NCBI GenBank assembly: GCA_036736205.1 | Contig: DAINMX010000002.1 | Coordinates: 16,898-80,897, forward strand | Origin: XYA12-FULL-58-9 sp001798605 | Lineage (GTDB): Bacteria; Myxococcota; XYA12-FULL-58-9 | Direction of reading: 5' to 3' | DNA: 64,000 nucleotides | Shown here: positions 53,380 through 61,834 of the stretch, in pieces | Layout: each line of letters opens with the position of its first letter | Numbering within the stretch: the stretch's first letter is position 1 | The notes under the pieces: generated by a model | What the model was told of the DNA's origin: nothing | The model's database searches: none | The model's input: the letters and a program-made list of their open reading frames with translations, nothing else | Made by a program: the position numbers and the translations under genes

Positions 53380-54194
53380 CAACCGACGTGACCGACCTCT
53401 TTGATGCACGGCGACTGACACTGATCGCTGGGCCCTGTGTCATCGAGTCCTTCGAGATGTGTCGCGATCTGGCCGCCAAGGTCGCCGAGATGGCCGCCCG
53501 GCACAACGTCGGTTACATATTCAAGGCATCATTTGACAAAGCCAACCGCACGTCCCTCACCTCCTTTCGCGGTCCCGGTCTAGAACGGGGTCTCGAGATC
53601 CTGGCGAAGGTAAAAGAGGAAGTGGGCGTGCCGGTGCTCACGGACATCCACCAACCCGCGCAAGCGGCTCGCGCCGCCGAGGTCGTCGACGTACTGCAAA
53701 TCCCAGCGTTTCTATGCCGACAGACCGACCTGTTGGTCGCTGCAGCGAAGACGGGCTTGCCCACCAACATTAAAAAGGGACAGTTCCTCGCCCCCGAGGA
53801 CATGCGCCACGCGGTGGCCAAGCACCAAGACAGCGGCGGCGGCCCCGTCTCTGTGACCGAACGTGGCTCTAGCTTCGGCTATCACAACCTCGTGGTAGAC
53901 ATGCGCTCGCTCGTGTTGGTCCGCCGGGCCACCGGAGCACCTATCATCTTCGATGCAACCCATTCGATACAACGTCCCGGCAGCGGCGACGGTACAACCG
54001 GTGGCGATCGCGAGTTTGCACCACTGTTGGCCCGCGCCGCAGCAGCGGTCGGCGTGGATGGTCTGTTTTGCGAGGTGCACCCGAACCCCGATGAGGCACT
54101 CTCCGACGGGCCCAACTCTCTCACCCTCGACATGCTTGAGCACATGCTCAGCGAGGTGGTAGCCATCGATGCCGCGCGCAAACAAACCCGATAA
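53376..54194 (+). CDS. kdsA: KDO-8-phosphate synthase, metal-dependent type
   Basis: 272 residues from GTG 53376, overlapping the pyrG stop by four bases. It has AGPCVIES, FKASFDKANRTS, TDIHQP, IPAFLCRQTDLL and NIKKGQFLAP, close to the Aquifex enzyme. The Cys in GPCVIES, the His in FDATHS, the Glu of CEVHPNP and the Asp of EALSDGPNS match the metal ligands of class II enzymes, whereas class I enzymes have Asn in place of that Cys. It joins arabinose-5-phosphate and phosphoenolpyruvate. The gene's last 26 bases overlap the kdsC start. Confidence 0.96.
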   Translation: MTTDVTDLFDARRLTLIAGPCVIESFEMCRDLAAKVAEMAARHNVGYIFKASFDKANRTSLTSFRGPGLERGLEILAKVKEEVGVPVLTDIHQPAQAARAAEVVDVLQIPAFLCRQTDLLVAAAKTGLPTNIKKGQFLAPEDMRHAVAKHQDSGGGPVSVTERGSSFGYHNLVVDMRSLVLVRRATGAPIIFDATHSIQRPGSGDGTTGGDREFAPLLARAAAAVGVDGLFCEVHPNPDEALSDGPNSLTLDMLEHMLSEVVAIDAARKQTR

Positions 54195-54792
54195 AACAAA
54201 CAAGCGACCAAACCCGAATCCACGATCGAAGACGCGGCCTCAAGACTCCAGGAAGGTCCGACCTGGGGTGGTACCCTGGCCCCTGTTGCGCGGATTGAAA
54301 GGTTTGGTCCTCGACTGCGACGGCGTCCTGACTCCTGGCGATCTCATCTACGACGTCCAAGGCAATCGCCTCTTGCGCTTCAACGCTCGCGACGGCCTCG
54401 GTCTCGCTGTCCTTCGTCGCTCGGGTTTTCCCGTCGCCATCCTCTCCGGCCGCCCCGCCGACATCGCCGAACAACGGTTTCGCGAGCTCGGCGTCAATCC
54501 ATTCGTTGGCAAATGCAAAGACAAGAATCAGGGGCTGCTCGACATCTGCGCACAGATAGGCATCCCACCGCGGAAATGCGCCTTCGTAGGTGACGATGTC
54601 GCAGACCTCCCTGCCTTTGCGGCCTGCGGTCTGCGCATCGCCGTTGCCGACGCCGTCTCGGAGGTCCTCCGAGATGCCGATTGGATCACCGAAGCCGCTG
54701 GCGGCCGTGGCGCCGTGCGTGAGGTGTGCGAGGCGATCCTCAAGGCCCGTGGCGAGTGGGAGCCGTTGATCGAGCGCTTGCGCAAGTCCTAA
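54169..54792 (+). CDS. kdsC: KDO-8-phosphate phosphatase
   Basis: 207 residues, with a ~40-residue basic, proline-rich N-terminal tail if it starts at ATG 54169; internal starts near residue 34 would give the usual length. HAD motifs are intact: LDCDGVLT, ILSGRP, a lysine in KCKDKNQGL and the acidic motif VGDDVADLP. It removes the phosphate from KDO-8-phosphate, the step between KdsA and KdsB. It is the last gene of the operon and converges on the kinase gene 19 bases away. Confidence 0.93.
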   Translation: MPRANKPDKTNKRPNPNPRSKTRPQDSRKVRPGVVPWPLLRGLKGLVLDCDGVLTPGDLIYDVQGNRLLRFNARDGLGLAVLRRSGFPVAILSGRPADIAEQRFRELGVNPFVGKCKDKNQGLLDICAQIGIPPRKCAFVGDDVADLPAFAACGLRIAVADAVSEVLRDADWITEAAGGRGAVREVCEAILKARGEWEPLIERLRKS

Positions 54793-54811
54793 TGCCGCCG
54801 CCTGCAATGTC

Positions 54812-57148
54812 CTACAGCGGGCGGAAGATCGACGCCATGCGGTCGAGGTTTTGCCGTGCGCGTTTGGCCACGACATCGAGCACCTTCATGCGCACCTCGG
54901 GCCTGGAATTGAGGATGGCGTGAAAGTCGGAGGCCGGAAGGCAAAGGGTCTCGAGTTTGGTGATCGCCTCCACGGAGGCGGTTCTGGGAATGCCCCGCAG
55001 AGCCGCAACCTCCCCAAACAGCGTGCACGGACCCAGAGTCGACAACCGATTGCGGCCGCCCCCATGTTCGGTGAACACCTCGGCGGTGCCTTCTTTGACC
55101 AAGTAGATCTGATCTGAAAGCTCGCCTTCACGGATGACCATTTGACCCGGCTCAAACGCCTGCAGATCAAATTTGTCGACAATGGCGCGCCGATCTTCAT
55201 TGGGAAGCAAACAAAACACCGGTGACTTGGCAAGCACCGTCTCGACGATCCGCTCCTTGTAGAACTTGAGCAAGATCCCGGTGGTTGCACTGTTGCCAGC
55301 CATGACCTGGTCAAAAATTGTTCGATCAATAACGAACGCATCAACAGGATACAGGGCTTCAACAGTGGCGCTGCGCGGAGCGTTGGTAAAAAAGCTATTC
55401 TCGCCAACAAAGTCGCCGGCACTCAACGATGACAAATAAGTGCGCTCCCCTCCTTCTCCTGTGGCGTGCACGAGCACTCGTCCGCGGGCAATCAGATACA
55501 TGGCGCGATCTGTGGCTCCTTGCTCCACGACTCGCGTATCGGCATCAAAATGAACAAGCGGCGCGAGCTGTGCGAGCTGGGCAAACGCGTGGCCATCGAG
55601 ATTCGACAACAGCGGAGTGCCCACTGCAGCTTGACCATGCACGATCTCTGTGTCGCCGAGCAGCTCAACAATGACTTCTTCGACCGGACCATCACCTTTC
55701 ACCAGATACTCTTGAATCTCAGAGTTCCAACGATTGACGAGCTCTGGCATGCGAGAGATTTCACTGATGAGATCCTCCCATGAGCTGTGCTGCTTCATCT
55801 TCCTGCAGCACAACATGCACTGGGCGAGCAATCCCTGCTGAGCGAACTTAACGGCCGCGGCACGAAAGAACGCCGCCGCTGCATCAAACTGTTCTTGTTC
55901 GGCACAAAGATCACCCATGTCAACAAGACGCCACAGGCTCGGTGACTCACGAAAAACATCGATTGTTTGAAGGAGGTCCTTGGTCCAACCAAATCCGGTC
56001 CCGATGGAAACCCCGGCGCCCGATTCATGGGTAAGCGGCGCACCGTCGGTGGGGGTATTCTCCATTTCCATCGCCAACAAGGTGGGAGCATCGGGCTGCG
56101 TCGATTCGTCTGCCATTCGGGCCTCAGCCAGCAACGACGCGAATCGTCCCTCAGGAGCCGTAGGGCGTGTGACTTCGGGCAATTGGGCCTGGAGGGGCGC
56201 ATCAAACTCGAGCTCAGAAAACCCGACAACACCCAGAGACGACCGCTTCTCCTCCATGTACGCCTGTATGTCGTAGCTGGAGAAATCGGGATAAAGGCTG
56301 GTCAGGATCTTGTGGATGTCAGCTCCGAGCTCGCGAGCTGTTTGGTATCTCTCGTCGGGATTCGCGGCCACAGCACGCAACACGGTTTGATCGATCAAGG
56401 GGTCGATCCCCCGTCTCGCTGAGGATGGAGGTCTGATATTGGCAGTACGAATGCGCTGAAACAGATTGGTCCCCTCATCCGCTCCATAAACCCCGTGCCC
56501 CACCAACATCTCCCAGAGCACAACGCCACATGAGAAAACGTCGGCGCGCGGGTCGACGACTGCCCTTGTCGCCTGTTCAGGCGACATGTAGGAGAGCTTG
56601 CCCATCACCACCCCAGGCTGGGTGTGGGAGAGGCTGCCCTTGGTTTTTGCAATACCAAAGTCGGCAATCTTCACCCCACCATCAAACGACAGCATGATGT
56701 TCTGCGGGCTGATGTCCCGATGAATGATGTTAAGGGGATTACCGAAGCGATCCTTTTTCTGGTGAGCGTACTCGAGCCCACGGCAGACCGCCTCAATGAC
56801 ATACAAGGCGATAGGCGGCGCCAGCCCTACTCCTTCGATGCCGGGAAGCGCTAACAACTCGTCGATTGCGCAACCATCGACGTGCTCCATCGCCAGGTAA
56901 TAGGCACCGTTGCTCTGTCCAAAGTCAAAAACTTGGATGATGTTCTGATGATTGAGTGAAATGGAGATCTTCGCTTCGTTGATGAACATCGAAGAGAACG
57001 TCGGGTCGTCACCGAGCTCGGGGCGTATGCGTTTGATCACCAGATCTTTGTCAAAACCGTCAAGGCTGGCTGAGCGGGCAAGAAAAATCTCGGCCATTCC
57101 GCCGACCGCAAAACGACCCAAGAGCCGATAGCGACCGAAGACCTCCAT
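54812..57148 (-). CDS. Ser/Thr protein kinase with two cyclic-nucleotide-binding domains
   Basis: 778 residues. Residues 5-285 are a Hanks-type kinase: glycine loop GRFAVGGMAE, Lys39, HRDISPQN (catalytic loop 143-150) and DFG at 163-165, then MSPEQ. A middle region (~400-500) is helical and TPR-like. Two C-terminal cNMP-binding domains follow (about 530-640 and 650-770). Each keeps the phosphate-cassette Glu and Arg: GENSFFTNAPRSATV in the first and GEVAALRGIPRTASV in the second, so both may bind cyclic nucleotide. The kinase has no transmembrane helix and is probably cytosolic, unlike most PknB-type kinases. It is divergent from an aminotransferase gene. Confidence 0.93.
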   Translation of the reverse strand: MEVFGRYRLLGRFAVGGMAEIFLARSASLDGFDKDLVIKRIRPELGDDPTFSSMFINEAKISISLNHQNIIQVFDFGQSNGAYYLAMEHVDGCAIDELLALPGIEGVGLAPPIALYVIEAVCRGLEYAHQKKDRFGNPLNIIHRDISPQNIMLSFDGGVKIADFGIAKTKGSLSHTQPGVVMGKLSYMSPEQATRAVVDPRADVFSCGVVLWEMLVGHGVYGADEGTNLFQRIRTANIRPPSSARRGIDPLIDQTVLRAVAANPDERYQTARELGADIHKILTSLYPDFSSYDIQAYMEEKRSSLGVVGFSELEFDAPLQAQLPEVTRPTAPEGRFASLLAEARMADESTQPDAPTLLAMEMENTPTDGAPLTHESGAGVSIGTGFGWTKDLLQTIDVFRESPSLWRLVDMGDLCAEQEQFDAAAAFFRAAAVKFAQQGLLAQCMLCCRKMKQHSSWEDLISEISRMPELVNRWNSEIQEYLVKGDGPVEEVIVELLGDTEIVHGQAAVGTPLLSNLDGHAFAQLAQLAPLVHFDADTRVVEQGATDRAMYLIARGRVLVHATGEGGERTYLSSLSAGDFVGENSFFTNAPRSATVEALYPVDAFVIDRTIFDQVMAGNSATTGILLKFYKERIVETVLAKSPVFCLLPNEDRRAIVDKFDLQAFEPGQMVIREGELSDQIYLVKEGTAEVFTEHGGGRNRLSTLGPCTLFGEVAALRGIPRTASVEAITKLETLCLPASDFHAILNSRPEVRMKVLDVVAKRARQNLDRMASIFRPL

Positions 57149-57334
57149 GACTGATTAACTACTGCAGCTCAGGGCTGGTTGCAAAACACGAGAACTCTTT
57201 GCAACCGCCAAAGCTGCGCTCTTGCGGCAATCGTTCCAAATCGTTCCCACCAATCTGGTCCTGAACGAATCGGGAGGGTAGAATTCCCCGTTCCCAAAGG
57301 TGGGTTCAATCTTTGGCCCAGTAGAGGTGTTCCA

Positions 57335-58651
57335 GTGCGTAGCAAGATCGTTAGAGAGGGCGCGGGCGAGCTCAGATATGTGATTCGAGAAATCGTCGAG
57401 CACGCTAATCGCATTCAATCCCTCGGCGTCGACATGGCGTGGGAGAATATCGGCGATCCCGTGCATAAGGGAGAGCAGCTCCCCGACTGGATCAAAGACA
57501 TCGTTGCTGAGCTAGCCCATGACAACAGCTCTTATGCCTACTCGGCCACCAAGGGGATTCTAAAGACCCGTGAGTTTCTAGCCCAGCGCACCAATTCCCG
57601 CGGTGGCGTGCAAATCAACGCTGAGGACATCATCTTTTACAACGGCCTCGGGGATGCTGTGGCCAAGGTCTATGGGCAGCTCGCACCAACGGCCCGGGTG
57701 ATTGTCCCGACCCCGGTGTACACAACCCACTCATCAGGCGAGGGTGGCCATGCCGGCACCAAGACCCTTACCTACGAGCTCGATCCTGCCCGTGGCTGGG
57801 AGCCCGATCTGGACGCGCTTCGCAAGAGCGTGGCAGACAACCCCGCCATTGCTGGAATCTTGGTCATTAACCCGGGTAACCCAACCGGCACTGTCCATTC
57901 CAAAGAAACCTTGGAGGGAATCGTTGCGATTGCTCGAGAATTCGATCTCTTTCTCATCTTCGATGAGATCTACATCAACTTGGTGTACGGCGGTGCGCCA
58001 AGTGTCCGTCTCGGCGACATCATTGGCGATGTGTGTGGCATCTCTATGCAGGGCATCTCAAAAGAGGTGCCGTGGCCTGGATCGCGATGTGGTTGGCTAG
58101 AGATCTACAACCAGAAGAAAGACCCAGCGTTTGTACGCTACGCCACCAGTCTCTTCGAAGCCAAGATGCTCGAGGTCTGTTCCACAACGCTGCCTCAGAA
58201 GGCAATCCCCCTGATCATGTCAGACCCGCGCTACAAAGAACACGTGCAGAGGCGCTGCGCTATTTTCGCGTCGAGGGCCAAAGAGATCGCCAGCAAGCTA
58301 AGCAGCATCACAGGCGTCACGGTCAACGAACCACGAGGTGCGTTCTATTTGACCGGAGTCTTCGACCCTGGTTTGCTCGACAACACCATGACGCTGCCAC
58401 TTCCCAGCAAGGAGGTCCGCCAGGTCATCGAAGATCTGGTCAAGCCCAATCCTCCCGCCGATCACCGTTTCATCTACTATCTTCTCGGTTCCACCGGTAT
58501 CGTCGCAGTGCCGTTGACGTCCTTCGACTGCAAACGACAAGGTTTCAGGGTCACTCTGTTGGAGGGCGATGACATCCGCAGACAAAATACCTTCGACCGT
58601 TTGGCCAACGCGATTCCACAATACATCGCGTCCAGCACTCTGAAGCACTGA
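57335..58651 (+). CDS. PLP-dependent aminotransferase (class I/II)
   Basis: 438 residues from GTG 57335, chosen because AGAGG lies 7 bases upstream; the frame upstream is open but lacks a ribosome site. Fold type I markers are clear: the IGDPVHKGE and SYAYSATKGI region, VINPGNPTGTVHS, DEIYINLVYGG and the PLP lysine in GISKEVPWPGSRCGW. The SKEVPWPG form is typical of a subgroup of aspartate/alanine-type aminotransferases in deltaproteobacteria. The C-terminal FRVTLLEGDD strand is normal. Substrate specificity cannot be read from the sequence. Confidence 0.88.
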   Translation: MRSKIVREGAGELRYVIREIVEHANRIQSLGVDMAWENIGDPVHKGEQLPDWIKDIVAELAHDNSSYAYSATKGILKTREFLAQRTNSRGGVQINAEDIIFYNGLGDAVAKVYGQLAPTARVIVPTPVYTTHSSGEGGHAGTKTLTYELDPARGWEPDLDALRKSVADNPAIAGILVINPGNPTGTVHSKETLEGIVAIAREFDLFLIFDEIYINLVYGGAPSVRLGDIIGDVCGISMQGISKEVPWPGSRCGWLEIYNQKKDPAFVRYATSLFEAKMLEVCSTTLPQKAIPLIMSDPRYKEHVQRRCAIFASRAKEIASKLSSITGVTVNEPRGAFYLTGVFDPGLLDNTMTLPLPSKEVRQVIEDLVKPNPPADHRFIYYLLGSTGIVAVPLTSFDCKRQGFRVTLLEGDDIRRQNTFDRLANAIPQYIASSTLKH

Positions 58652-58660
58652 AAACCCCGG

Positions 58661-59677
58661 CTACAGTGGATGGGCTTCGAGCCACGCGGCAATACGTGGC
58701 CAGACTTCATCGGGCGCAGAGCGACCGATGAGCAGATCCCAATGCTTGTAGTCTGTTTCGCAGTTCTGCAGCCGCCCGAATACGGCCGTCTCCACAGTTC
58801 CACCCAACATGGACGCGGTCTTCTCAACCGAAGCCACCGGTGCCTGGCTATCGAGGCTCGCCGCTTGCAGAAGCGTCGGAATCGTGTATTTGCCGGCCTG
58901 CTCGACAAAGTGAACAGTGCCATCTCGTTTGCGAAGACCACCTGGCTCAAAGACGCTGGCAAGGTTTCGCAGCAATGACATCGGGATGGTATGAAAGCCC
59001 AACGCGTAGGCACGACGGGCCATCTCCGGCTCAATGTTGCCGTGAGCGAAGTTGAAAGCGGTCAGAGGATCAGCAATGCGACCGAGAAGCGGGGCCAACA
59101 AATGGGTCACCGTACCGTAGGGGACCACGGGCAAATAATCGAGCAGGGGACGCAGAGAAGCCAGGGTGGCAAAAGCGTTGCTTTCCTGGTCGTAGTCAAG
59201 GGTGCTCCCCATGGTCACGCCACTTGCAATGGGCGCTTTGGAGTTCAGGATGCCGTAGCAAAACAACAGCATCCCACCCATGCTGTGCCCGACCCAATGT
59301 AGCTGCTCCTGACCACTCGTCTTCAAGACTGCATCGACGATCGCAGGTAGATCGGCTTCGAGATAGTCATCCAGGTCCCAATCGAAGGCACGACGCTCAC
59401 TGTCGCCGTGTCCGCGCAGATTGGGCAGGTAACAGTCAAACCCCCGGGCGGCGAGCCACTCTGCCAGCGACCGGCCGGGGAAGTTGAAGCTGTGGTGATT
59501 GGCCGCCAAACCATGAAGCAACAGCACCGCCGGTCCGCTCCCGGGGTGGCGAATTCGACGAACAACAAGGTTCAATCCATCGCGGGCTTTCACCTCGATC
59601 CGCTCAACCGGACGGGCGGGAGTTACAAACCAACGACGCCAAGGCCGCGACCAACTCGGAGATGTTGCAATGGACAT
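58661..59677 (-). CDS. Alpha/beta hydrolase
   Basis: 338 residues from ATG 59677. It has the oxyanion strand VLLLHGLAANHHSF, nucleophile elbow GHSMGG, a helical lid region (~190-250) and the late acid and His region ending near YKHWDLLIG. The order fits a lipase, esterase or haloperoxidase-type hydrolase; the lid favours lipid-like substrates. No signal peptide. It is followed on the same strand by a gap of 73 bases, then a second, unrelated hydrolase gene upstream. Substrate unknown. Confidence 0.85.
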   Translation of the reverse strand: MSIATSPSWSRPWRRWFVTPARPVERIEVKARDGLNLVVRRIRHPGSGPAVLLLHGLAANHHSFNFPGRSLAEWLAARGFDCYLPNLRGHGDSERRAFDWDLDDYLEADLPAIVDAVLKTSGQEQLHWVGHSMGGMLLFCYGILNSKAPIASGVTMGSTLDYDQESNAFATLASLRPLLDYLPVVPYGTVTHLLAPLLGRIADPLTAFNFAHGNIEPEMARRAYALGFHTIPMSLLRNLASVFEPGGLRKRDGTVHFVEQAGKYTIPTLLQAASLDSQAPVASVEKTASMLGGTVETAVFGRLQNCETDYKHWDLLIGRSAPDEVWPRIAAWLEAHPL

Positions 59678-59750
59678 GACGGCGCTTTAGCACGCTGACG
59701 GGGCCTCAAGCAAAACCAAAACCACGGTGAACGCGGCCAATGCCAGAATC

Positions 59751-60392
59751 TCAGGGCAAAGGGGGGAGCATCTGCAACGCCGCCGCAAGCACCGCGGTGC
59801 CCACATCTCGCGCGCGTCCCTCAAACAAATGCCCTACCCCAGGCAGAATGGAGAGCTGCGCTGCGGGCAAGATGTTTCGCAGCAATTGTTCCACCTCTGC
59901 TTTAGGCCCGAGCTCATCCTCACTTCCTTGCACGACGGCGAGCGGACTTCCGAGTTGACCCATGCCTTCAAATTTGTAGAGGCCGGTGGGAAGACCAATA
60001 GCAATGAGGCCCTGTGCGCGCGGAGCGTCCCCCCGCTCCGCGTGACGGAGCATGCACCAACTCCCGAAGGAGTAGCCCACCGCCAACAACGGCAAACCGA
60101 CTGCCACCCCTGTCAACCAACGCATCGCAGCAGCGAAATCCTCGACTTCAGCTCGACCGTCGAAGACACCGTCACTGTGGCCGACACCGCGGAAATTGAA
60201 ACGCAGAGTCGTGAATCCATTGTTATGCAGAGTCCGCTCGGTGTGAAAGACCACGGGATTGTCCATGGTGCCGCCGTACTGCGGGTGCGGGTGCGCAACA
60301 ACTGCAGCGGCCCGCGCTGGGCAGGCCATCCGCAACAAACCCTCTAGCTTGCCAACAGGACCCTCAAACCAAAACCTGCGCAAATAGCTCAT
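59751..60392 (-). CDS. Alpha/beta hydrolase, small (YpfH/dienelactone-like)
   Basis: 213 residues. It shows AHPHPQYGGTMDN, a FNFRGVGHSDG strand and the nucleophile motif GYSFGS, with the acid in QGSEDELGP and the His in GVGHLFEG. This matches the compact alpha/beta hydrolase group often annotated as dienelactone hydrolase-like or KANL3-like. It overlaps the rpiA stop by ATGA, so the two are translated together. Substrate unknown. Confidence 0.85.
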   Translation of the reverse strand: MSYLRRFWFEGPVGKLEGLLRMACPARAAAVVAHPHPQYGGTMDNPVVFHTERTLHNNGFTTLRFNFRGVGHSDGVFDGRAEVEDFAAAMRWLTGVAVGLPLLAVGYSFGSWCMLRHAERGDAPRAQGLIAIGLPTGLYKFEGMGQLGSPLAVVQGSEDELGPKAEVEQLLRNILPAAQLSILPGVGHLFEGRARDVGTAVLAAALQMLPPLP

Positions 60393-61087
60393 GACTTACG
60401 TTCGAGGACGCGCACACCCAGGCCGCGAGCAACAACAACTGACGACGCCATGCCAAGGAACAAACCGTGTGCTGTGACGTCTGGGTGCCCATCGAGTTCC
60501 ACCGCCACGCTGTTTGCATCCGAAATGCCGTCGGCAAAGCGACAGTCGACAATCGCGTTGCCATTGTCGGTGATGTACGGTGCCTCCGCACCGCCGCGCA
60601 ATTGCGGCTCGCAACCCAGGCCCTCGAGCCAAGGCAGCAGAGTTTTCCAGGCCGCCACCGTCACCTCCACGGGAAGTGGCGACTTCTGGCCAAGGCGTTC
60701 AACCAGTTTGCCTTCGTCGACAATGATGATCAGGCGGTCGGCAGCGCTCTCGACACGCTTCTCCCACAGCAGCGCGCCACCAAGGCCTTTGATGAGATCG
60801 AGCTCGGGATCAACCTCATCGGCACCGTCGATCGCGAGATCGAGGCGCGGATGGCTTTCAATTGACCCAAGGGGCAGCCCGAGCCCACCGGCCAGCGCTG
60901 CGGTTTGCCTCGATGTCGGGACACACACCAGGTCGACGAGGGAACCACGCCGCCACAGCTCGCCAATCCGTTGGATGGCGTATGTCGCTGTGCTGCCGGT
61001 GCCGAGGCCCAGCACCATGCCGCTCTGCACTTCTTCCACAGCTCGGTGCGCAGCCATTCGCTTCAGCTCATCTTGGGTTCTGACCAT
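60389..61087 (-). CDS. rpiA: Ribose-5-phosphate isomerase A
   Basis: 232 residues from ATG 61087 with GGAGG 8 bases upstream; an upstream GTG or ATG would add six residues without a ribosome site. Motifs GLGTGSTATYAI, DGADEVDPELDLIKGLGGALL, EKRVESAA and DEGKLVERLG are all present, including the catalytic Asp and Glu/Lys region. It interconverts ribose-5-phosphate and ribulose-5-phosphate. It overlaps the downstream hydrolase by ATGA. Confidence 0.96.
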   Translation of the reverse strand: MVRTQDELKRMAAHRAVEEVQSGMVLGLGTGSTATYAIQRIGELWRRGSLVDLVCVPTSRQTAALAGGLGLPLGSIESHPRLDLAIDGADEVDPELDLIKGLGGALLWEKRVESAADRLIIIVDEGKLVERLGQKSPLPVEVTVAAWKTLLPWLEGLGCEPQLRGGAEAPYITDNGNAIVDCRFADGISDANSVAVELDGHPDVTAHGLFLGMASSVVVARGLGVRVLERKS

Positions 61088-61113
61088 GCGTCGCCCCTCC
61101 CTCAATCGGCCTT

Positions 61114-61665
61114 CTACTCTGCGAGATGTTCCTGCAACGACTTGCGCGCACGGTGGAGTCGGGACTTGACTGCGGGCTCTGACAATTCCAATCGCTCGGC
61201 CACTTCCTTGGTAGAGAGCTCGTGGCCATCACGCAACATCAAGACCGCTCGGTCAACTGCCGGCAATGACTCCATGGCGGACTGCAGAGGCATCAACCGC
61301 GCCTCAAGCATTGCCTCCACGGCGCGGCCCATCTCTTCTGCCGTTGTCGCCTGGCCGTCCTCAAACCCTTCGTGAAGCTTTGGATCGTTTTTGCGGCCCC
61401 GGCGCATCCGCGTGCAAGCACTCCCTGCCAATCGGTACAACCAGTTCTTCAAAGTGGTTTCGCCTCTGTAGGTCTCCAGATATCGCGCCGCCGACAAGAA
61501 TGCGTCCTGGACCGCATCGTCGGCGTCGCCCGGATTGCCGCAACGCTGGCGCAAGAATGCGAGCAGGTCACCTCGAAAACATGTGAACAGGTCCTCGAGA
61601 AGCTCCGGATCGCCCCGAGCGGCTCGCTCTTTCAGATCATCGGCATGGCAGGCTTGTTTCGACAC
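61114..61665 (-). CDS. ECF-type RNA polymerase sigma factor
   Basis: About 183 residues from GTG 61665 (TTG 61668 is an alternative). Region 2 covers residues ~10-85 (FLRQRCGNPGDADDAVQDAF, YRGETTLKNWLYRLAGS). Region 4 is at the C-terminus (AMESLPAVDRAVLMLRDGHE, STKEVAERLELSEPAVKSRL, then HRARKSL). No anti-sigma factor gene is adjacent on either side; the neighbours are rpiA, 26 bases downstream, and a divergent patatin-like gene. It may therefore be controlled by a distant or different mechanism. A motif for its own promoter was not found. Confidence 0.9.
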   Translation of the reverse strand: MSKQACHADDLKERAARGDPELLEDLFTCFRGDLLAFLRQRCGNPGDADDAVQDAFLSAARYLETYRGETTLKNWLYRLAGSACTRMRRGRKNDPKLHEGFEDGQATTAEEMGRAVEAMLEARLMPLQSAMESLPAVDRAVLMLRDGHELSTKEVAERLELSEPAVKSRLHRARKSLQEHLAE

Positions 61666-61834
61666 CAATGCACACTACAACACCATCGGGCCGTTGGGTA
61701 GTCATGTTGCCAGTCCAGGCCACACTTGCCTCTTGACCTAGCCGCCCAGCCCGGGCACCTCTACTCATGATCGCCCATGCGGAGTGTTTAATGGTGAATT
61801 GCAAAACACGAGTGCCGGGAGGAAGAGGGCCATC

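Noticed and set aside
57149..57334. Possible riboswitch before the aminotransferase gene
   Set aside because: The 186-base gap shows no fold or conserved box of a known riboswitch; it holds only the divergent promoter area and the AGAGG ribosome site.
57179..61812. Shared 14-base sequence TTGCAAAACACGAG at 57179-57192 and 61799-61812
   Set aside because: Both lie between divergent genes, but a single 14-base match in 64 kb can be chance and no inverted symmetry supports an operator. It would be worth a genome-wide count.
61669..61834. TTGACC at 61733 as promoter of the patatin-like gene
   Set aside because: No -10-like box lies at a workable distance; the nearest is about 23 bases away.
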